Assembly (NCBI RefSeq): GCF_007126775.1
Contig: NZ_SLAP01000113.1
Span: 1 to 42,502, forward strand
Reading direction: 5' to 3'
DNA: 42,502 nt
From: Cecembia sp.
GTDB taxonomy: Bacteria > Bacteroidota > Bacteroidia > Cytophagales > Cyclobacteriaceae
The translations under genes and the position numbers were made by a program. Below the pieces are notes generated by a model that was given only the letters and a program-made list of their open reading frames with translations, was not told the origin of the DNA and did no database searches. Of this stretch, positions 1 to 7,364 are shown piece by piece (the stretch's first letter is position 1; each line of letters opens with the position of its first letter).

Positions 1-1079
1 ATAATTACCAATTCATTAAGTCTATCTCCAAAGTGCTTGTCCCATTTTGATTCTATATACTCCTGGTTTTCCACATAAGAAGGATAATACATTCTTTCTT
101 TAAAAGACATACTTGCCCACCAGACACCTATTGGTTCGGCTTTTAAGGATCCTCCGGCCTGAGACCAAGACATCGCCTGGTCCTTTCTTGAAGCTATGTA
201 AAATAATCCCTTGCTACGGATGATACCAGCAGGCCAGTTTTCGCTGATATAAGCCCAAAATCGCTGTGGATGAAAGGGTTTTTTATTTCTGAATACAAAA
301 GAAGAAATACCATACTCCTCGGTTTCAGGTGTATGCTGCTCTTTTTCCAATTCTGCTTGCCAACCTGCTGAATTAGAAGCCTTCTCAAAATCAAAAAGGC
401 CTGTATTTAAAATCTCACGGGAATTGATTTTGCTTTGGGAAGTAACCATGACTTTGGCTTCAGGATTCAGCTTTTGAATGATTGCTGATAGCTCCTTAAG
501 GGTTTCCTGGGGGACCAAATCCGCCTTATTGATCAAAATCACATTGGCAAACTCAATCTGATCGGTAAGCAAATTGACAATAGATCGCTGATCTTCGGGA
601 TCATCATTTAAGTTTTTTGAATGTACCGTATCTGCCGATCCAAAATCCTTGTAAAAATTAAAAGCATCCACTACGGTAACCAAAGTATCTAGACGACTGA
701 ATCTTGAAAGATCGATGCCCTTTTCCTCATCTACAAAACTGAAGGTCTGAGCTACTGGAAGTGGTTCAGAAATACCTGTACTCTCTATTAACAAATAATC
801 AAAGCGGTCTTCCTTGGCAAGTCTCTCAACTTCAAGCATTAAATCCTCTCTCAAGGTACAGCAAATACAGCCATTGCTCATTTCTACCAATTTTTCCTCT
901 GTTCGGGAAAGGGTATTTTCCTGTCGTACCAACTGTGCGTCCACGTTGACTTCACTCATATCATTGACAATCACAGCAACCTTCAATCCCTCCTTATTAT
1001 GAAGCACATGATTTAGAAGTGTGGTTTTGCCAGCACCCAAAAACCCACTGAGTACTGTTACCGGTAGCTTTTTTTTCAT
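1..1079 (-). CDS. COG0523/G3E metal GTPase (ZigA/YciC-like), C-terminus cut by window edge
   Basis: About 359 codons are visible from the ATG at 1077-1079, and the gene runs off the left end of the window. The N-terminus carries the Walker A motif [14 protein letters not shown] metal-binding CxCC motif ([10 protein letters not shown]) follows near residue 85, and a NKAD guanine-specificity motif lies further on. The C-terminal part has the CobW_C-type run [10 protein letters not shown] followed by WSQAGGSL. These are hallmarks of the COG0523 branch that includes ZigA, ZagA and YciC, which act as zinc metallochaperones or insertases under zinc shortage. The zinc assignment is inferred from family resemblance. 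The ATG directly abuts the stop codon of the upstream gene (1080-1082), so translation of the two is probably coupled. No frame disruption was seen. Confidence 0.9.
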   Translation of the reverse strand, partial: MKKKLPVTVLSGFLGAGKTTLLNHVLHNKEGLKVAVIVNDMSEVNVDAQLVRQENTLSRTEEKLVEMSNGCICCTLREDLMLEVERLAKEDRFDYLLIESTGISEPLPVAQTFSFVDEEKGIDLSRFSRLDTLVTVVDAFNFYKDFGSADTVHSKNLNDDPEDQRSIVNLLTDQIEFANVILINKADLVPQETLKELSAIIQKLNPEAKVMVTSQSKINSREILNTGLFDFEKASNSAGWQAELEKEQHTPETEEYGISSFVFRNKKPFHPQRFWAYISENWPAGIIRSKGLFYIASRKDQAMSWSQAGGSLKAEPIGVWWASMSFKERMYYPSYVENQEYIESKWDKHFGDRLNELVI

Positions 1080-1532
1080 TTATTTATCAAGAATTAACTC
1101 CGCATCATATAAGATGAAATTGAGTTCGTCAATATCATCTTCGTTCAATTTCAACCTTCCACGGATTTTTACAATTTCATCCATCTTTACCCTTCGGCCG
1201 GGCTTCTTCTTCAAATAACCTACAACGATACTTTCAGGGCCAGCTCCTCCACAAAAAAAACACTCTGCATTGGGGAATTTTGACACCACCGCAATTTCAG
1301 AATTGTTCATATCCAGTGGAATATAAAAACCGGATAGCGTAACTAATTTGCCTTCAAATGCCTTCAACTCTTCTGGAAATTTGGGATATAAAAAATACAT
1401 GCCAAACTCCCTGTTCAGCTTTTCAACAAACCTGGTTTTGGCAAATAAAGCCCACATATTATCTTCTCTGGCAACAAAAGAACTCGCTAGAATCAGTATT
1501 GTGAGGCAACCAATTGTTATTTTTCTCATCAT
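1080..1532 (-). CDS. Exported OB-fold-like protein (DUF3299-like) paired with the metal GTPase
   Basis: The 150-residue product starts with a hydrophobic signal-like segment (residues 4-20), so it is probably exported or anchored. The core holds a strand-rich region with LVTLSGFYIPLD, then a cysteine motif ECFFCGG, then VKIRGRLKLNEDD. This pattern resembles the DUF3299-like OB-fold family, in which a short protein of this kind often sits beside metal-handling genes. The two cysteines spaced CxxC could bind a metal. It is the first gene of a two-gene operon with the COG0523 GTPase, whose start codon follows this stop codon with no gap. Inference: a periplasmic partner in zinc or other metal homeostasis. 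The family name is moderately certain and the function is unproven. Confidence 0.75.
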   Translation of the reverse strand: MMRKITIGCLTILILASSFVAREDNMWALFAKTRFVEKLNREFGMYFLYPKFPEELKAFEGKLVTLSGFYIPLDMNNSEIAVVSKFPNAECFFCGGAGPESIVVGYLKKKPGRRVKMDEIVKIRGRLKLNEDDIDELNFILYDAELILDK

Positions 1533-1550
1533 TATTTTAAATAAGCGACA

Positions 1551-1576
1551 AGACTCCGGAATGAATTCCGGAGTCT
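1551..1576. repeat. Perfect inverted repeat in the leader of the metal-GTPase operon
   Basis: AGACTCCGGA at 1551-1560 is repeated in inverse orientation at 1567-1576, and the stem extends by one A-T pair around a 4-base loop. It lies 18 bases upstream of the ATG at 1532 on the minus strand. No T-run follows on either strand, so it is not a typical terminator. It could be an mRNA leader hairpin, an operator or a copy of a small palindromic repeat. Confidence 0.7.
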
Positions 1577-1629
1577 ATTGTCAACCATCATCATTCAATT
1601 GAAGAGAACACTATATGAATGAGATAGTT

Positions 1630-1637
1630 CAAATGTA
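1630..1637 (-). promoter_or_regulatory. Candidate -7 box (TACATTTG) for the 1532-to-1 operon
   Basis: On the minus strand this reads TACATTTG, a full match to the Bacteroidota -7 consensus TAnnTTTG. A weak TTGCA lies about 20 bases upstream in place of the -33 TTTG. The spacing to the palindrome at 1551-1576 would put that hairpin inside the transcribed leader. Confidence 0.4.
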
Positions 1638-1715
1638 ATTATAATTTCAATATATATGCAACATTATTGCAAAAATAAATTCTGCTTACTTTCTCTTCTT
1701 GTATATATTTAAAAC

Positions 1716-3470
1716 ATGAAACTCCCTGAAACCTTGTATCCGCTTCCGGAAACTTTAAAACAAGTAGGAAAAAAATCAGCCTTTGTAGCAATTTCCCGAC
1801 TGCTATTGTTTTTTTTGATGCTTGCCTTCTTGATCATTGGGCTAAGTGACAATAAGCTATTTCTTTTGCCTCTCCCGGTATTGGTACTGATTTTTGTGGC
1901 TTTGATCAACCGTTTTAATTATTACAAAGACCTGAAAGCATTTATCCATGAGCTACAGGCTATGGAAACCGAAGAAGCGGAGAGAAAAAAAAGAGCACTT
2001 AAAAACTTTGATCCAGGAATAGAATTTATGGAGAAAAATCATCCATTTTGTAATGATTTGGATCTTTTTGGCTCTCATTCATTATTCCAACTTTTGAATC
2101 ATACAGTATCCGCTTCTGGAAGGAAATTATTGGCAGGTAGCATGAAAGCACAGATTGACCCTGAAAAGGCCTGCAAGAATTATTCTGCCATCGAGGAACT
2201 TCGGGAAAAAACCTTGCTGATCCAGCATTTTCAGGCCATTGGGAGGGCCTTCTTAAAGGAAGAAAAAGACAAGTCCAGATTTTACAATTGGCTCAAAGAA
2301 CCTGAAAAATGGCATATTACTTATTTTTTATTTATTTGGATTGGTCCAATTGGCGGTGTCAGCCTTCTATTGGCAGCTTTACTAGGCTGGTTGCCGAGTG
2401 CATGGATGGGACTTTGGATACTTATTGGAATGGCTATCCTTTCTTTGATATATAAGGCCTTAAATACTGCTTCTAAAATTTGGCCCGGTGATGGCGACAT
2501 TAAAACTTTCCGCATTTGGGCGCAATTTTTGGAGAAAACTGCATTCAAAGACCCCCTGCTTACTAAATTAAATACCCATTTTGCGGATGCCCAATTCTCC
2601 AAGGGACTGCATTCTTTGGAACAAATATCTTTCTTGGTTCAAAACCGACTTAACTTGGTATATATCATTTTGAACCTATTTTTTTGGCTGGACTTTTTCC
2701 TGCTTTGGCGATTAAGGCGCTGGAAAAGAGATTTTGGAACAGACCTCTCGGAAATTGAAAAAATCTTTGATCAATGGCAGGTTTACATCTCACTTGCAGC
2801 ATTTTCAAACAGTTCGGGGCTTCAGGGTAAAATCAACTGGACTACCAATCCTCAATTTGAATGCAAAAATATAAAACACCCCTTGCTGAAAATTGATCAG
2901 GCCATAGGCAATGATTTTAACATGAAAGAACTAGAAAAAACTGTTCTCTTGACAGGAGCGAATATGTCTGGGAAAACCACATTTATGCGGACTTTGGGCA
3001 TCAATTTGGTATTGGTAAATCTTGGTTTAAGACCCTTTGCAGAATCTTTATCAATCGGCAATTTTCAATTGTATACTTCCATGCGCAACACAGACAATCT
3101 CGGGGAAAGTGTCAGTTCATTTTATGCGGAACTTTTTAGAATCAAACAGATAATTGAAGCAGCTGAAAAAGGAGAGCGGATCTTTTTCCTCATGGATGAA
3201 ATCCTCAAAGGGACCAATACCAAGGACCGGATCCTTGGAAGTGAGGCACTGATTAGTCAATTGGCATCAAAGCAGACCAAAGGCATCATTTCCACCCATG
3301 ACATCGAACTCAGTGACCTGGAAAAAAGTCTTCCATACCTGGTCAATTACAGTTTTCACAGTGAAATTGCTGACAGTGAAATTTTGTTTGACTACAAGCT
3401 TAAGCAAGGTCCTTGCCCAAGTTTCAATGCGTACAAACTCATGCAGTTGATGGGTGTAAGGTTTGAATAA
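1716..3470 (+). CDS. Membrane-anchored MutS-like ATPase
   Basis: This 584-residue protein has the MutS/MSH ATPase core at its C-terminus: Walker A TGANMSGKTT at residues about 412-421, a Walker B region with DEILKGTNT near 494, and the STHD signature shortly after. Hydrophobic segments at about residues 28-65, 200-247 and 316-332 look like transmembrane helices. The mismatch-recognition domain of canonical MutS (about 850 residues) is absent. The family is common in Bacteroidota and is usually annotated as a MutS-like protein; its role in repair is not established, and the membrane segments argue against simple mismatch recognition. It is transcribed divergently from the metal-GTPase operon. 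A start at 1716 is reasonable because the hydrophobic region begins soon after. Confidence 0.9.
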   Translation: MKLPETLYPLPETLKQVGKKSAFVAISRLLLFFLMLAFLIIGLSDNKLFLLPLPVLVLIFVALINRFNYYKDLKAFIHELQAMETEEAERKKRALKNFDPGIEFMEKNHPFCNDLDLFGSHSLFQLLNHTVSASGRKLLAGSMKAQIDPEKACKNYSAIEELREKTLLIQHFQAIGRAFLKEEKDKSRFYNWLKEPEKWHITYFLFIWIGPIGGVSLLLAALLGWLPSAWMGLWILIGMAILSLIYKALNTASKIWPGDGDIKTFRIWAQFLEKTAFKDPLLTKLNTHFADAQFSKGLHSLEQISFLVQNRLNLVYIILNLFFWLDFFLLWRLRRWKRDFGTDLSEIEKIFDQWQVYISLAAFSNSSGLQGKINWTTNPQFECKNIKHPLLKIDQAIGNDFNMKELEKTVLLTGANMSGKTTFMRTLGINLVLVNLGLRPFAESLSIGNFQLYTSMRNTDNLGESVSSFYAELFRIKQIIEAAEKGERIFFLMDEILKGTNTKDRILGSEALISQLASKQTKGIISTHDIELSDLEKSLPYLVNYSFHSEIADSEILFDYKLKQGPCPSFNAYKLMQLMGVRFE

Positions 3471-3479
3471 CTATTGTCT

Positions 3480-3496
3480 TTGGCACAGTCCTTGCA
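3480..3496 (+). promoter_or_regulatory. Sigma-54 (RpoN) -24/-12 promoter
   Basis: The 17-mer TTGGCACAGTCCTTGCA matches the sigma-54 consensus TTGGCACN5TTGCW. The invariant GG is at 3482-3483 and the GC at 3494-3495, separated by exactly 10 bases. Transcription would begin near 3507, giving a leader of about 34 bases to the ATG at 3541. It lies just after the mutS-like stop codon and points at the small membrane protein gene. Confidence 0.75.
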
Positions 3497-3540
3497 TTAA
3501 AATTTGATGAAAATCAATACTTTAACCCAACCCAAAAGCC

Positions 3541-3693
3541 ATGAGTTCTTTATTATATTTGATAGCCTTAATTTTAATCATAGGTTGGATTTTTGGATTC
3601 TTCGTTTACAGCGTGGGCGGATTGATCCATATATTGCTGGTGCTTGCCATCATTTCTGTCTTATTGAGATTGATCGGAGGACGGGCAGTCTAG
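3541..3693 (+). CDS. Lmo0937-like small membrane protein
   Basis: A 50-residue protein starts MSSLLYLIALILIIGWIFGF and ends LLRLIGGRAV before a TAG stop. It is almost entirely hydrophobic, with two closely spaced membrane segments (residues about 3-22 and 27-44). Length, composition and the IGWIFGFF and GGLIHILLVLA patterns match the short Lmo0937/DUF5670 family, which has no firm function and is often linked to stress conditions. The gene is monocistronic: a sigma-54-type promoter precedes it and a hairpin terminator follows. The tight promoter-gene-terminator unit strongly supports a real gene despite its size. Confidence 0.85.
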   Translation: MSSLLYLIALILIIGWIFGFFVYSVGGLIHILLVLAIISVLLRLIGGRAV

Positions 3694-3723
3694 CTTAAAA
3701 ACCGTTTGATTATAATTAGTTTG

Positions 3724-3746
3724 AAGCCCTTGCAAAAGGGTTTTTT
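3724..3746 (+). terminator. Rho-independent terminator after the small membrane protein
   Basis: CCCTT at 3727-3731 pairs with AAGGG at 3736-3740 around a GCAA loop, with further A-T pairs and one wobble pair below. The stem is followed by six T residues at 3741-3746. Confidence 0.75.
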
Positions 3747-3786
3747 CTATTTTTTCTCAAAGTTTCTTCAAGCTGTATTTTTATCT

Positions 3787-3794
3787 TACTTTTG
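3787..3794 (+). promoter_or_regulatory. Candidate -7 box (TACTTTTG) for purKE
   Basis: TACTTTTG matches TAnnTTTG in full, but no clean -33 TTTG is seen about 20 bases upstream. Transcription would begin near 3801, only about 14 bases before the GTG start of purK, so the leader would be very short. Confidence 0.4.
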
Positions 3795-3814
3795 GACAAA
3801 CAAAGTGCATTGCC

Positions 3815-4954
3815 GTGCAAAACAATTACCAACAAAAAATCCTAGGTATTTTAGGAGGTGGCCAACTTGGACGCATGCTAATACAGTCTGCTATAAGTTA
3901 CAATATCGATATTCATATCTTGGATCCGGATAGCAATGCACCTTGCAAATCCATTTGTCAAAAATTTACCCAAGGTAGTCTTGCTGACTTTGAAACGGTA
4001 TATGCATTTGGCAAAGACTGCGACATCATCACCATTGAAATAGAAAACGTAAACACTGAGGCGCTGGAAAAGCTGCAGGAAGAAGGTAAGGAGGTTTTTC
4101 CACAGCCACATTTGATCCGTTTGATACAGGATAAAAGACTTCAAAAAACCTTCTACAAAGAAAATAGTATTCCCACCGCACCTTTTGTGCTTACAGAGAA
4201 TAAACAAGCGGTAATCAATCAGACTGCATTTCTTCCGGCAGTCAACAAACTTGGTAGGGAAGGATATGACGGAAGGGGAGTACAAATCCTTCGGAAGGAA
4301 GAAGACTTGGAGAATGCATTTGATAAGCCTGGTCTTTTGGAGAAGCTGATAGATTTTGATAAAGAAATTGCAGTCATAGTCGCCAAAAACAAAAGGGGTG
4401 ACATCATCAGCTATCCGTCTGTAGAATGCGCTTTTCATCCCACTGCCAATCTGGTAGAGTTTCTATTTGCGCCTGCTGAAATACCGGTCGAAGTGGAAAA
4501 CAAAGCACAGGAGATCGCCAAAAGCGTAATCCAAAAGCTGGATCTAGTTGGTATTTTGGCAGTGGAATTATTTGTAACCAAAGCCGGAGAGATTCTTGTC
4601 AATGAAATCGCTCCAAGACCCCACAATTCAGGTCATCATAGCATTGAGGCCAACATTACCTCTCAATTTGAGCAACATTTAAGGGCGGTTTTGAATATGC
4701 CTTTGGGCAATACCACATTAAGGAGCCCTGCTGCTATGGTCAATTTATTGGGAGAAGATGGGTATCAAGGAGAAGTCTATGTGGAAGGAATGGATGAAGC
4801 CTTGAAGCAAAAAGGGGTTTATATCCATCTTTATGGAAAGAAAATAACAAAGCCTTTCAGAAAAATGGGACATGTTACCATTTTGGATGAGGACTTGGAA
4901 AACCTGAAAGAAAGGGCACAAGAAATAAAAAACATGATCAAAATTAAAGCCTGA
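3815..4954 (+). CDS. purK: N5-carboxyaminoimidazole ribonucleotide synthase PurK
   Basis: PurK converts AIR, bicarbonate and ATP into N5-CAIR in purine synthesis. The 379-residue product is of normal length. It opens with the nucleotide-binding pattern [11 protein letters not shown], continues with the ATP-grasp lid [12 protein letters not shown], and has the metal and substrate region [13 protein letters not shown] near residue 268. The best start is the GTG at 3815, since the conserved N-terminus follows within about eight codons and no ATG is placed better. purE begins five bases after the stop, so the two form an operon and supply consecutive steps. A hairpin terminator follows purE. Confidence 0.97.
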   Translation: MQNNYQQKILGILGGGQLGRMLIQSAISYNIDIHILDPDSNAPCKSICQKFTQGSLADFETVYAFGKDCDIITIEIENVNTEALEKLQEEGKEVFPQPHLIRLIQDKRLQKTFYKENSIPTAPFVLTENKQAVINQTAFLPAVNKLGREGYDGRGVQILRKEEDLENAFDKPGLLEKLIDFDKEIAVIVAKNKRGDIISYPSVECAFHPTANLVEFLFAPAEIPVEVENKAQEIAKSVIQKLDLVGILAVELFVTKAGEILVNEIAPRPHNSGHHSIEANITSQFEQHLRAVLNMPLGNTTLRSPAAMVNLLGEDGYQGEVYVEGMDEALKQKGVYIHLYGKKITKPFRKMGHVTILDEDLENLKERAQEIKNMIKIKA

Positions 4955-4959
4955 AGCGC

Positions 4960-5475
4960 ATGAGCATACAAGTTGGAATAATTATGGGCAGCCAATCGGA
5001 CTTACCCATTATGTCAGAAGCCGCTATCATATTGGAGGAAATGGGGGTAGCGTTTGAACTTACGGTAGTCTCTGCACACCGCACACCCCAAAGAATGATT
5101 GATTATGCTCAAACTGCCAGGGAAAGAGGAATTAAAGTAATCATTGCAGGTGCAGGTGGAGCGGCACATTTACCTGGTATGGTGGCATCCATGACCTCAT
5201 TACCTGTAATTGGAGTGCCAATCAAATCATCCAATTCAATAGATGGATGGGATAGTATTTTGTCCATTTTGCAAATGCCTGGAGGAATTCCAGTAGCCAC
5301 TGTGGCCCTCAATGGAGCAAAAAATGCAGGAATACTTGCTGCTTCCATAATCGGTTCTTTTGACGCTGAAGTGGGCATTAAAATGGATCAATATAAGGAG
5401 GCGCTAAAGGAAAAAGTGGAGAAATCTGCTGCTGCAATTGAAACAAAAGGCTGGCGCTCATCGTTAGGCAATTAG
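4960..5475 (+). CDS. purE: N5-CAIR mutase PurE
   Basis: PurE interconverts N5-CAIR and CAIR, the step after PurK. The 171-residue protein shows the class I signature: GSQSDLP at residues 10-16, SAHRTP at 38-43 with the catalytic histidine at 40, and [11 protein letters not shown] at 64-74 with a second active-site histidine at 70. The presence of PurK next door supports the class I, ATP-dependent bacterial route. The start lies five bases after the purK stop. Confidence 0.97.
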   Translation: MSIQVGIIMGSQSDLPIMSEAAIILEEMGVAFELTVVSAHRTPQRMIDYAQTARERGIKVIIAGAGGAAHLPGMVASMTSLPVIGVPIKSSNSIDGWDSILSILQMPGGIPVATVALNGAKNAGILAASIIGSFDAEVGIKMDQYKEALKEKVEKSAAAIETKGWRSSLGN

Positions 5476-5508
5476 ACATTGATAGAAGGTTTACTAGATT
5501 GATTGAAG

Positions 5509-5539
5509 AGCGGGTCCCAAAAGATCCGCTTTTCCTTTT
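5509..5539 (+). terminator. Rho-independent terminator of purKE
   Basis: An 8-bp stem (5509-5516 with 5523-5530, one G-T wobble) closes a CCAAAA loop and is followed by TTT-CC-TTTT. It lies 33 bases after the purE stop. Confidence 0.75.
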
Positions 5540-5554
5540 CCAAAACCATAAGAA

Positions 5555-5716
5555 ATGGATCTAAAAAAAAATGTACGATTCAAATTGGGCTCAGAAAATT
5601 GGGAAATGCCCCTGGGAATTTTATTACTTTTGATAGGAATAGCTCTGATTTTAATGATCGTAGGAGCCTATCTGGGCTTTATGTTTGGGGAAAGACAGTT
5701 TGGAGCAACACCATAA
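5555..5716 (+). CDS. Small single-pass membrane protein, unknown
   Basis: This 53-residue reading frame starts MDLKKNVRFKLGSENWEMPL, has one strong hydrophobic helix at residues about 19-44, and ends GERQFGATP before a TAA. A charged N-terminus, a single helix and a short polar tail suggest an inner-membrane protein. I do not recognise a family. It lies between the purKE terminator and the converging DUF3127 gene, so it would need its own promoter or readthrough. The protein-like composition supports it being real, but the evidence is limited to that. Confidence 0.6.
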   Translation: MDLKKNVRFKLGSENWEMPLGILLLLIGIALILMIVGAYLGFMFGERQFGATP

Positions 5717-5744
5717 AAAAACCCTGACCTCAAAAAGATCAGGG
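5714..5744 (-). terminator. Rho-independent terminator of the DUF3127 gene
   Basis: CCCTGA at 5722-5727 pairs with TCAGGG at 5739-5744. Read on the minus strand, the hairpin follows the DUF3127 stop at 5751 within seven bases and runs into a T-run (the A-run at 5715-5721). It overlaps the 3' end of the small membrane protein gene on the other strand. Confidence 0.8.
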
Positions 5745-5750
5745 AAGCCT

Positions 5751-6113
5751 TTAAAATGGTAGGATGTCCTCTGCGTTTTCATCTGAAAAACTGCTAACAT
5801 CTGGCATATTATCAGTTGAACTGACCTGTGCTGTTCCCGATCCGGCAGATCCTGACTTTTCTATTTTCCAGGCTTTTACATCTGTATACCAACGGCCATT
5901 ATACTCCCTGCTCTCTATATCGATGAAAGCATTTACCTGATCGCCCTGTTTTACGGCAAACTGATCTATACCATCACCCCAAACCACTAAACATACTTTC
6001 TTAGGATAATTTCCTTCAGTTTCCAATATATATTCCTGCTTTCTCCATTGACCATTCCTACCTGTTCCATTGATTTCAGGCATCACCTGAACTATTTTTC
6101 CGCTGATTTCCAT
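5751..6113 (-). CDS. DUF3127 OB-fold protein with SSB-like acidic tail
   Basis: The 120-residue product matches the DUF3127 family, which is common in Bacteroidota. The N-terminal 85 residues look like an OB fold, with MEISGKIVQV, KKVCLVVWGD and REYNGRWYTDVKAW. A low-complexity serine- and acid-rich linker leads to the C-terminal tip ENAEDILPF. That tip resembles the DDDIPF peptide through which canonical SSB recruits its partners. Inference: a single-strand DNA or nucleic-acid binding protein that recruits repair factors; binding has not been shown from sequence. It is monocistronic, with a strong terminator. Confidence 0.88.
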   Translation of the reverse strand: MEISGKIVQVMPEINGTGRNGQWRKQEYILETEGNYPKKVCLVVWGDGIDQFAVKQGDQVNAFIDIESREYNGRWYTDVKAWKIEKSGSAGSGTAQVSSTDNMPDVSSFSDENAEDILPF

Positions 6114-6219
6114 AACACATTTTTATCTTCAAAAACGAAGGTAATAAATTGCCAAGAAAATGCCTTATCATTAAGCTTCTAATAATAATGGCATGAATTT
6201 TTCTTTGATTGTAAGACAC

Positions 6220-6236
6220 TTGGCACAATAAATGCA
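6220..6236 (+). promoter_or_regulatory. Sigma-54-like promoter upstream of the sigma factor gene
   Basis: TTGGCACAATAAATGCA has the GG (6222-6223) and GC (6234-6235) of a -24/-12 promoter, exactly 10 bases apart. It differs from consensus at one base of the -12 TTGC. It points towards the sigma factor gene 268 bases downstream, with no gene between. Confidence 0.55.
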
Positions 6237-6393
6237 GATAATTTCGTTGATTTCTTACCTTATTTTTTGTTTTATATCTACTTGAAAACACCCTTTATAA
6301 CCAAATTTTATTTTATAAAAAAAAGCTTTTGTGCAATTAGTTTTCAATAAAATTAACTATCTCCACAATTTTTATAAAAAAATCAAATTGTTT

Positions 6394-6425
6394 TTTGCAT
6401 GTATGTTTTGGATTGAATACATTTG
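6394..6425 (+). promoter_or_regulatory. Housekeeping-type Bacteroidota promoter for the sigma factor operon
   Basis: TTTG at 6394-6397 and TACATTTG at 6418-6425 are separated by 20 bases. This matches the TTTG-N19-21-TAnnTTTG promoter of the Bacteroidota primary sigma factor. Transcription would begin near 6432, about 70 bases before the ATG at 6504. Apart from this and the sigma-54-like site, the 390-base gap 6114-6503 is AT-rich and shows nothing else. Confidence 0.65.
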
Positions 6426-6503
6426 ATCATAAGTAATTTTATTGTTTCACCCCTATTTCTATACTATGGCATAAACCTCTACGTTATTTAACAGTCTATT
6501 AGT

Positions 6504-7106
6504 ATGAGTAAAAAGTTAGGTCCTAGAGACGCTGAACTGATTTCACAGTACAGAAGCGGCAATGAAGCTGCATTTGAAACTTTGGTAGACAGGTATAAAT
6601 CAAGGGTTTATACTACAATCTATCTGATCGTAAAAGATCAAGGCGTAGCGGAAGATTTGCTTCAGGATGTTTTCATCAAAGTAATTCATAAGCTAAGTGC
6701 CGATGGATATAACGAAGAGGGGAAATTTCAGCCATGGTTGATGCGGATTGCGCATAATCTCGCCATTGATCATTTTAGAAAATCCAAACGTTATCCCACC
6801 ATAGTAATGGAGGATGGCGCCAATCTTTTCAATACCCTTAGGTTTTCCGAAAATACCGTTGAAGATCAGAAAATCAAGGAAGATACCCTTGAACTGGTTA
6901 GAAAACTGATTGATGAATTGCCTGAAACGCAAAAACAAGTGCTGATTATGCGGCATTATATGGACCTGAGTTTTCAGGAAATTGCGGAACAGACTGGGGT
7001 CAGTATCAACACTGCATTGGGTAGGATGCGATATGCACTTATCAATATGAGAAAAAAGATGAAACAACTAAATTTTGCCTATGACAAAACCATTTACCCC
7101 AAATGA
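6504..7106 (+). CDS. ECF-like RNA polymerase sigma factor
   Basis: The 200-residue protein has a sigma-70 region 2 at about residues 20-92, with AEDLLQDVFIKV and a WLMRIAHNLAIDHFRK core-binding and -10 recognition segment. Region 4 lies at about 128-185, with ELPETQKQVLIMRHYMDLSF and the helix-turn-helix FQEIAEQTGVSINTALGRMR. Regions 1 and 3 are absent, so it belongs with the ECF/group IV factors. The downstream small gene overlaps it by 26 bases, suggesting coupled synthesis of a partner. Two promoters of different type lie upstream. The regulon cannot be told from the sequence. Confidence 0.93.
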   Translation: MSKKLGPRDAELISQYRSGNEAAFETLVDRYKSRVYTTIYLIVKDQGVAEDLLQDVFIKVIHKLSADGYNEEGKFQPWLMRIAHNLAIDHFRKSKRYPTIVMEDGANLFNTLRFSENTVEDQKIKEDTLELVRKLIDELPETQKQVLIMRHYMDLSFQEIAEQTGVSINTALGRMRYALINMRKKMKQLNFAYDKTIYPK

Positions 7107-7323
7107 CCTGGTAAGATACATCTATCAGGAAATGAGTGAGGGTGAGAATGAAAAACTAGTGCAGGCCTTGCGCGAAGATGGTACTTTGATGCAAGAATAC
7201 CTCGAATTGCTGAGCACAATCGATCAATTGGATCAACTCATTCTACAACCTTCCGAAAAAGTAGTAAAGGGCATAATCAAAAAAGCCAATTCTACAGGAC
7301 TCGAAAAAATCAAATCGTTTTAG
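7081..7323 (+). CDS. Small protein overlapping the sigma factor; possible anti-sigma partner
   Basis: The 80-residue product starts at the ATG at 7081 (MTKPFTPNDLVRYIYQE); a TTG two codons earlier is less likely. It overlaps the sigma gene by 26 bases. It is mostly helical and acidic, with no membrane segment, no signal peptide and no cysteines, so it is not a zinc-binding anti-sigma factor. The opening NDLVRYIYQEMSEGE resembles the N-terminal helix seen in small sigma-associated proteins of Bacteroidota. The anti-sigma or regulatory role is inferred only from position. A strong terminator follows. Confidence 0.8.
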   Translation: MTKPFTPNDLVRYIYQEMSEGENEKLVQALREDGTLMQEYLELLSTIDQLDQLILQPSEKVVKGIIKKANSTGLEKIKSF

Positions 7324-7335
7324 AATAACGGTGAG

Positions 7336-7364
7336 CCTGAAAGTAAATCTTTCAGGTTTTTTTT
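7336..7364 (+). terminator. Strong rho-independent terminator of the sigma operon
   Basis: CCTGAAAG at 7336-7343 pairs perfectly with CTTTCAGG at 7349-7356 around a TAAAT loop, followed by eight T residues (7357-7364). The T-run touches the stop codon of the converging hydrolase gene. Confidence 0.88.

Noticed and set aside
3706-3933. Plus-strand frame overlapping the purK start.
   Set aside because: It is out of frame with purK, spans the terminator and promoter region, and has no recognisable features.
7075-7080. TTG start for the small sigma-partner gene.
   Set aside because: The ATG at 7081 is two codons downstream and preserves the product.
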